Source of the DNA: Candidatus Margulisiibacteriota bacterium
GTDB lineage: Bacteria; Margulisbacteria; Termititenacia; Termititenacales; Termititenacaceae
Assembly: GCA_031264205.1 (NCBI GenBank)
Contig: JAISEH010000002.1
Coordinates: forward strand, 1 to 8,342
Reading direction: 5' to 3'
DNA length: 8,342 bases
Part shown: in pieces, positions 6,259-8,342 of the stretch
Layout: each line of letters starts with the position of its first letter
Position numbering within the stretch: the stretch's first letter is position 1
The notes under the pieces: model-generated
Databases searched by the model: none
The model's input: the letters and a program-made list of their open reading frames with translations, nothing else
What the model was told of the DNA's origin: nothing
Position numbers and translations under genes: made by a program

Positions 6259-7443
6259 CTAGACAACTAAAATTTTAGCAGGCGCAAAGCCGTTAAAGGT
6301 CGGCACGGCGCTGGCGCAAGAATAGGCCCCGATGTTTTTGACATAAATGACGTTGCCGATGTCCAGCTCCGGCAATTCCTCGGTCAGCGAAATAATGTCC
6401 AGTGAGTCGCAGGTCGGTCCGGCGATGGTGCAGAGCAGTTTCGGTCCGCGTTTCAGCGTTTTGAATTCATATTTGCAATGGTCAAAAATCACGCCGGAAA
6501 AATCCTGATACACGCCGTCATTGATATAGTAATAATATTTGTTGTCGCGGAAAGCTTTGCCGACGACCTGCGTGATAAGTATGCCGGCCGGTCCGCAAAA
6601 AAACCGCCCTGGCTCGGCGATGATGCGCAGTTTGTCGTAACCTTTGAAAAGCCGCTTGATTTCTTTGCGCAAAGTGCTGGCCATTTTTTCAAAAACTGTG
6701 CCGTCCTCGTCGTCAAAATGTTTGATCGGAAAACCGCCGCCGATATCCAGCAGTTTGAGATAAATGCCGGTGTTTTCCGCTTCCACAAAAATCTTGGCGG
6801 ACACTTCCAGAGCTTGAATATAATTGTTGATATTCGTGCATTGCGAGCCGACGTGAAAACTGACGCCTTCCGGGTGCAGACCCAGCGACCGCGCTTTTTT
6901 CAGCAAATAAGTCGCCTGCTCCGGATCGGCGCCGAATTTGAGCGAAAGTTGCACCACGCTGCCGATATTGGCGACCTTGATGCGCAAGACCACTCTGGCC
7001 TTGGGACAAAATTTGGCGATTTTATATAATTCCAGCTCGTTGTCAAAAGTCAGCAAATCGATTTTGTGGCAGTGCGCGTATTGCAGATCAGCTTCGGATT
7101 TTATGGTGTTGGCAAAAACGATATTGCGCGGCTTGGCGCCGGCGCGCAAAACCCACTCGATCTCTTTGGCGCTGGCCACGTCGAATGCGCAGCCCAGACT
7201 GACAAAATGTTTCAAAACCTGCGCGTTGGGATTGGACTTGATCGCGTAAAACGGCTCGATGTTGGGCAGCTTTTTTTTGAAACAATAAAATTGTTTGCTT
7301 AAAACGCTTTTTAAAATAAGTAATAAAGGGGTGTTGTGCTCTTTGACTAATTTGCGGATTAGCGACTCGATGCCTTCACGGGTTTTCGGCGCTTTGATAC
7401 TGGGCTGGCGGATCTCCGCGCCCTCAGGTTCCTCGTGTGCCAA
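6259..7443 (-). CDS. Ornithine decarboxylase-type PLP enzyme (fold type III)
   Basis: A 394-aa cytoplasmic decarboxylase of the Orn/DAP/Arg group 2 family, most likely converting ornithine to putrescine. The PLP lysine is K69 in FYAIKSN. H197 in SFHVGSQC stacks on the cofactor, and GGG 235-237 in DIGGGFP with EPGR (277-280) hold its phosphate. The substrate-side residues are D321 in IFDH, C345-D346 in GPTCDSLD and Y374 in GAYS. The Cys-Asp pair fits ornithine decarboxylase rather than diaminopimelate decarboxylase, which has Cys-Glu there. Lysine as an extra substrate cannot be excluded. An unusual 20-residue polar N-terminal stretch precedes the barrel. Translation starts at TTG with a perfect AGGAGG 7 bases upstream. 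It lies 21 bases after homospermidine synthase, which uses its presumed product, and this context strongly supports a polyamine role. Confidence 0.92.
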   Translation of the reverse strand: MAHEEPEGAEIRQPSIKAPKTREGIESLIRKLVKEHNTPLLLILKSVLSKQFYCFKKKLPNIEPFYAIKSNPNAQVLKHFVSLGCAFDVASAKEIEWVLRAGAKPRNIVFANTIKSEADLQYAHCHKIDLLTFDNELELYKIAKFCPKARVVLRIKVANIGSVVQLSLKFGADPEQATYLLKKARSLGLHPEGVSFHVGSQCTNINNYIQALEVSAKIFVEAENTGIYLKLLDIGGGFPIKHFDDEDGTVFEKMASTLRKEIKRLFKGYDKLRIIAEPGRFFCGPAGILITQVVGKAFRDNKYYYYINDGVYQDFSGVIFDHCKYEFKTLKRGPKLLCTIAGPTCDSLDIISLTEELPELDIGNVIYVKNIGAYSCASAVPTFNGFAPAKILVV

Positions 7444-7450
7444 TTATCTG

Positions 7451-7456
7451 CCTCCT
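7451..7456 (-). promoter_or_regulatory. Consensus ribosome binding site for the decarboxylase TTG start
   Basis: On the minus strand AGGAGG is followed after 7 bases by TTG (7441-7443). The perfect match and ideal spacing settle the non-ATG start. The site lies in the 21-base gap after the homospermidine synthase stop. Confidence 0.85.
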
Positions 7457-7464
7457 GCGGTTTT

Positions 7465-8342
7465 TTATTCCACCAAGAACGTATTAAACTGCCACATCAA
7501 ACTTTCGTCAATGCGCCGCGGCTGCTGGCGATATTTATTGAACATGTCGATATCGCGGCGGTTTTGGGTCGGATCCCAGTTCGACGGCAGAGAGACAAAT
7601 TCGCCGAGATAGGGCTTGGCAACTTCCAGCACTTCTTTGTAGGGCAGCTGATCGGGATTTTTCACGCCTTCCTGCGGATTGCGGATCAGCCAGAAAAGCG
7701 TGCCCAGCACCGAACAGGCGACTTGCAAAGTGGTGGCATTTTGATGCGGCGCGAGTTTGCGCGCGGTGTGAATGTCCAGCAGACTGCCGGTCCACCAGGA
7801 TTTGAAATCGTGCCCCATAAGCAGCACGCCCAGCTCGTCGCGTCCGTCGATAATTTCGTCCGCCAAAAGCCGCTGTTTCTCCTGTATTTTGAACTGCCGC
7901 ATTTCCAGCTCGGCGATAGAAAGCTGTGCGCCATCGCAAGGGCAGTAAGCATAATGCACGGTCGGGCGGTACACCGGCTCGGCGCCGTTCCACACAGTTA
8001 AATAATCCGAGATCGAAAAAGCCTCGCCGTGGCGGATGACCATACCAGTGATCTCGCCGCAGGGCACCCAGCTGCGCACTTTGGTTTTCACGCCCATGCG
8101 CGCGAGGCAGATCTGATTTTGCGGGCCATAGCTGTGCGTCAGCGCGTGCGGCGGCAGAGCCAGCTCGTGCGTGCCCCAGCCCAGCTCCGCCGGCGCGATA
8201 CTTTCTTCGTAAAAACCTTCGATGCTCCAGGTGTTCACAAATTCATTGAGCTGTTTGGGCTTGTCGATGACCTGCGTGTCGCGCTCGCTGATGTGTATGA
8301 CTTTCACGCCGAGCGTCTGGGAAATTTTCGGCCAGTTTTCCG
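7465..8342 (-). CDS. hss: Homospermidine synthase, C-terminal part (5' end outside window)
   Basis: An NAD-dependent cytoplasmic enzyme that joins two putrescine molecules, releasing ammonia, to give homospermidine. About 291 codons are visible. Bacterial enzymes are roughly 470-480 aa, so the N-terminal Rossmann NAD-binding part is mostly outside the window. The frame stays open to the edge, upstream residues WPKISQTLGVKVIHISERDTQ match the family, and the GTG at 8305-8307 is therefore internal. Conserved blocks are EGFYEESIAPAELGWGTHE, VRSWVP (here KVRSWVPCGE), YRPTVHYAY, DELGVLLMGH, LAPHQNAT and KPYLGEFVSLPSNW. No frameshift or missing block is seen and the TAA stop follows LVE. It is the first visible gene of the leftward operon and directly precedes the decarboxylase that should supply its substrate. 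A related carboxyspermidine-type dehydrogenase is less likely given these blocks. Confidence 0.92.
   Translation of the reverse strand, partial: ENWPKISQTLGVKVIHISERDTQVIDKPKQLNEFVNTWSIEGFYEESIAPAELGWGTHELALPPHALTHSYGPQNQICLARMGVKTKVRSWVPCGEITGMVIRHGEAFSISDYLTVWNGAEPVYRPTVHYAYCPCDGAQLSIAELEMRQFKIQEKQRLLADEIIDGRDELGVLLMGHDFKSWWTGSLLDIHTARKLAPHQNATTLQVACSVLGTLFWLIRNPQEGVKNPDQLPYKEVLEVAKPYLGEFVSLPSNWDPTQNRRDIDMFNKYRQQPRRIDESLMWQFNTFLVE

Noticed and set aside
8305..8307. GTG as the true start of homospermidine synthase
   Set aside because: The frame stays open to the window edge and the residues before it match the family, so the codon is internal.
1..8342. CRISPR array, tRNA, rRNA or insertion sequence
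   Set aside because: No regularly spaced repeats, cloverleaf-like segment, rRNA blocks or transposase frame were found on reading both strands.

Overview
This is ordinary bacterial chromosome with one accessory cassette in the middle. Coding density is very high, protein-coding genes are mostly near 50% G+C, start codons include TTG, and Shine-Dalgarno sites are good but not universal. A predicted lipoprotein M48 protease and a homospermidine pathway fit a diderm, Gram-negative-type bacterium. The phage-like repeats in the tail-collar gene recall uncultured gut or host-associated lineages. I cannot name the phylum from this window.

Layout. Positions 1-2669 read rightward: the 3' part of a RelA/SpoT-type (p)ppGpp enzyme, then a complete RlmD/RumA/TrmA-family rRNA or tRNA uracil-5 methyltransferase with its 4Fe-4S cysteines and catalytic cysteine intact. 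Positions 2662-3996 hold a small divergent pair. A leftward 84-aa XRE-type repressor overlaps the 3' end of the methyltransferase gene tail to tail. A rightward 334-aa phage tail-collar protein has its own strong-looking promoter, an operator-like inverted repeat and a strong ribosome binding site. No other phage gene is nearby. Positions 4065-8342 are a tight leftward operon. In transcription order it holds homospermidine synthase (5' end outside the window), an ornithine decarboxylase-type PLP enzyme, an M48 metalloprotease lipoprotein with a C-terminal LysM-like segment, and a COG0731-type radical SAM protein. Gaps in the operon are 21, 3 and 4 bases.

How the parts work together. The decarboxylase (ornithine to putrescine) and homospermidine synthase (two putrescine to homospermidine) form a complete short polyamine pathway. 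The protease and the radical SAM protein share its transcript, but I see no biochemical link. The repressor and tail-collar genes look like a regulated accessory unit. The repressor start codon lies inside the -35 element of the tail-gene promoter, and an 8-bp inverted repeat sits at the expected transcription start, so one bound regulator could control both directions.

The most interesting part is this repressor/tail-collar cassette. Inside the tail-collar gene, the part between two histidine (HxH) motifs is far more AT-rich (about 37-38% G+C over 3701-3900) than the collar region just before it (about 55% over 3501-3700). That suggests a separately evolving or swapped receptor-binding segment.
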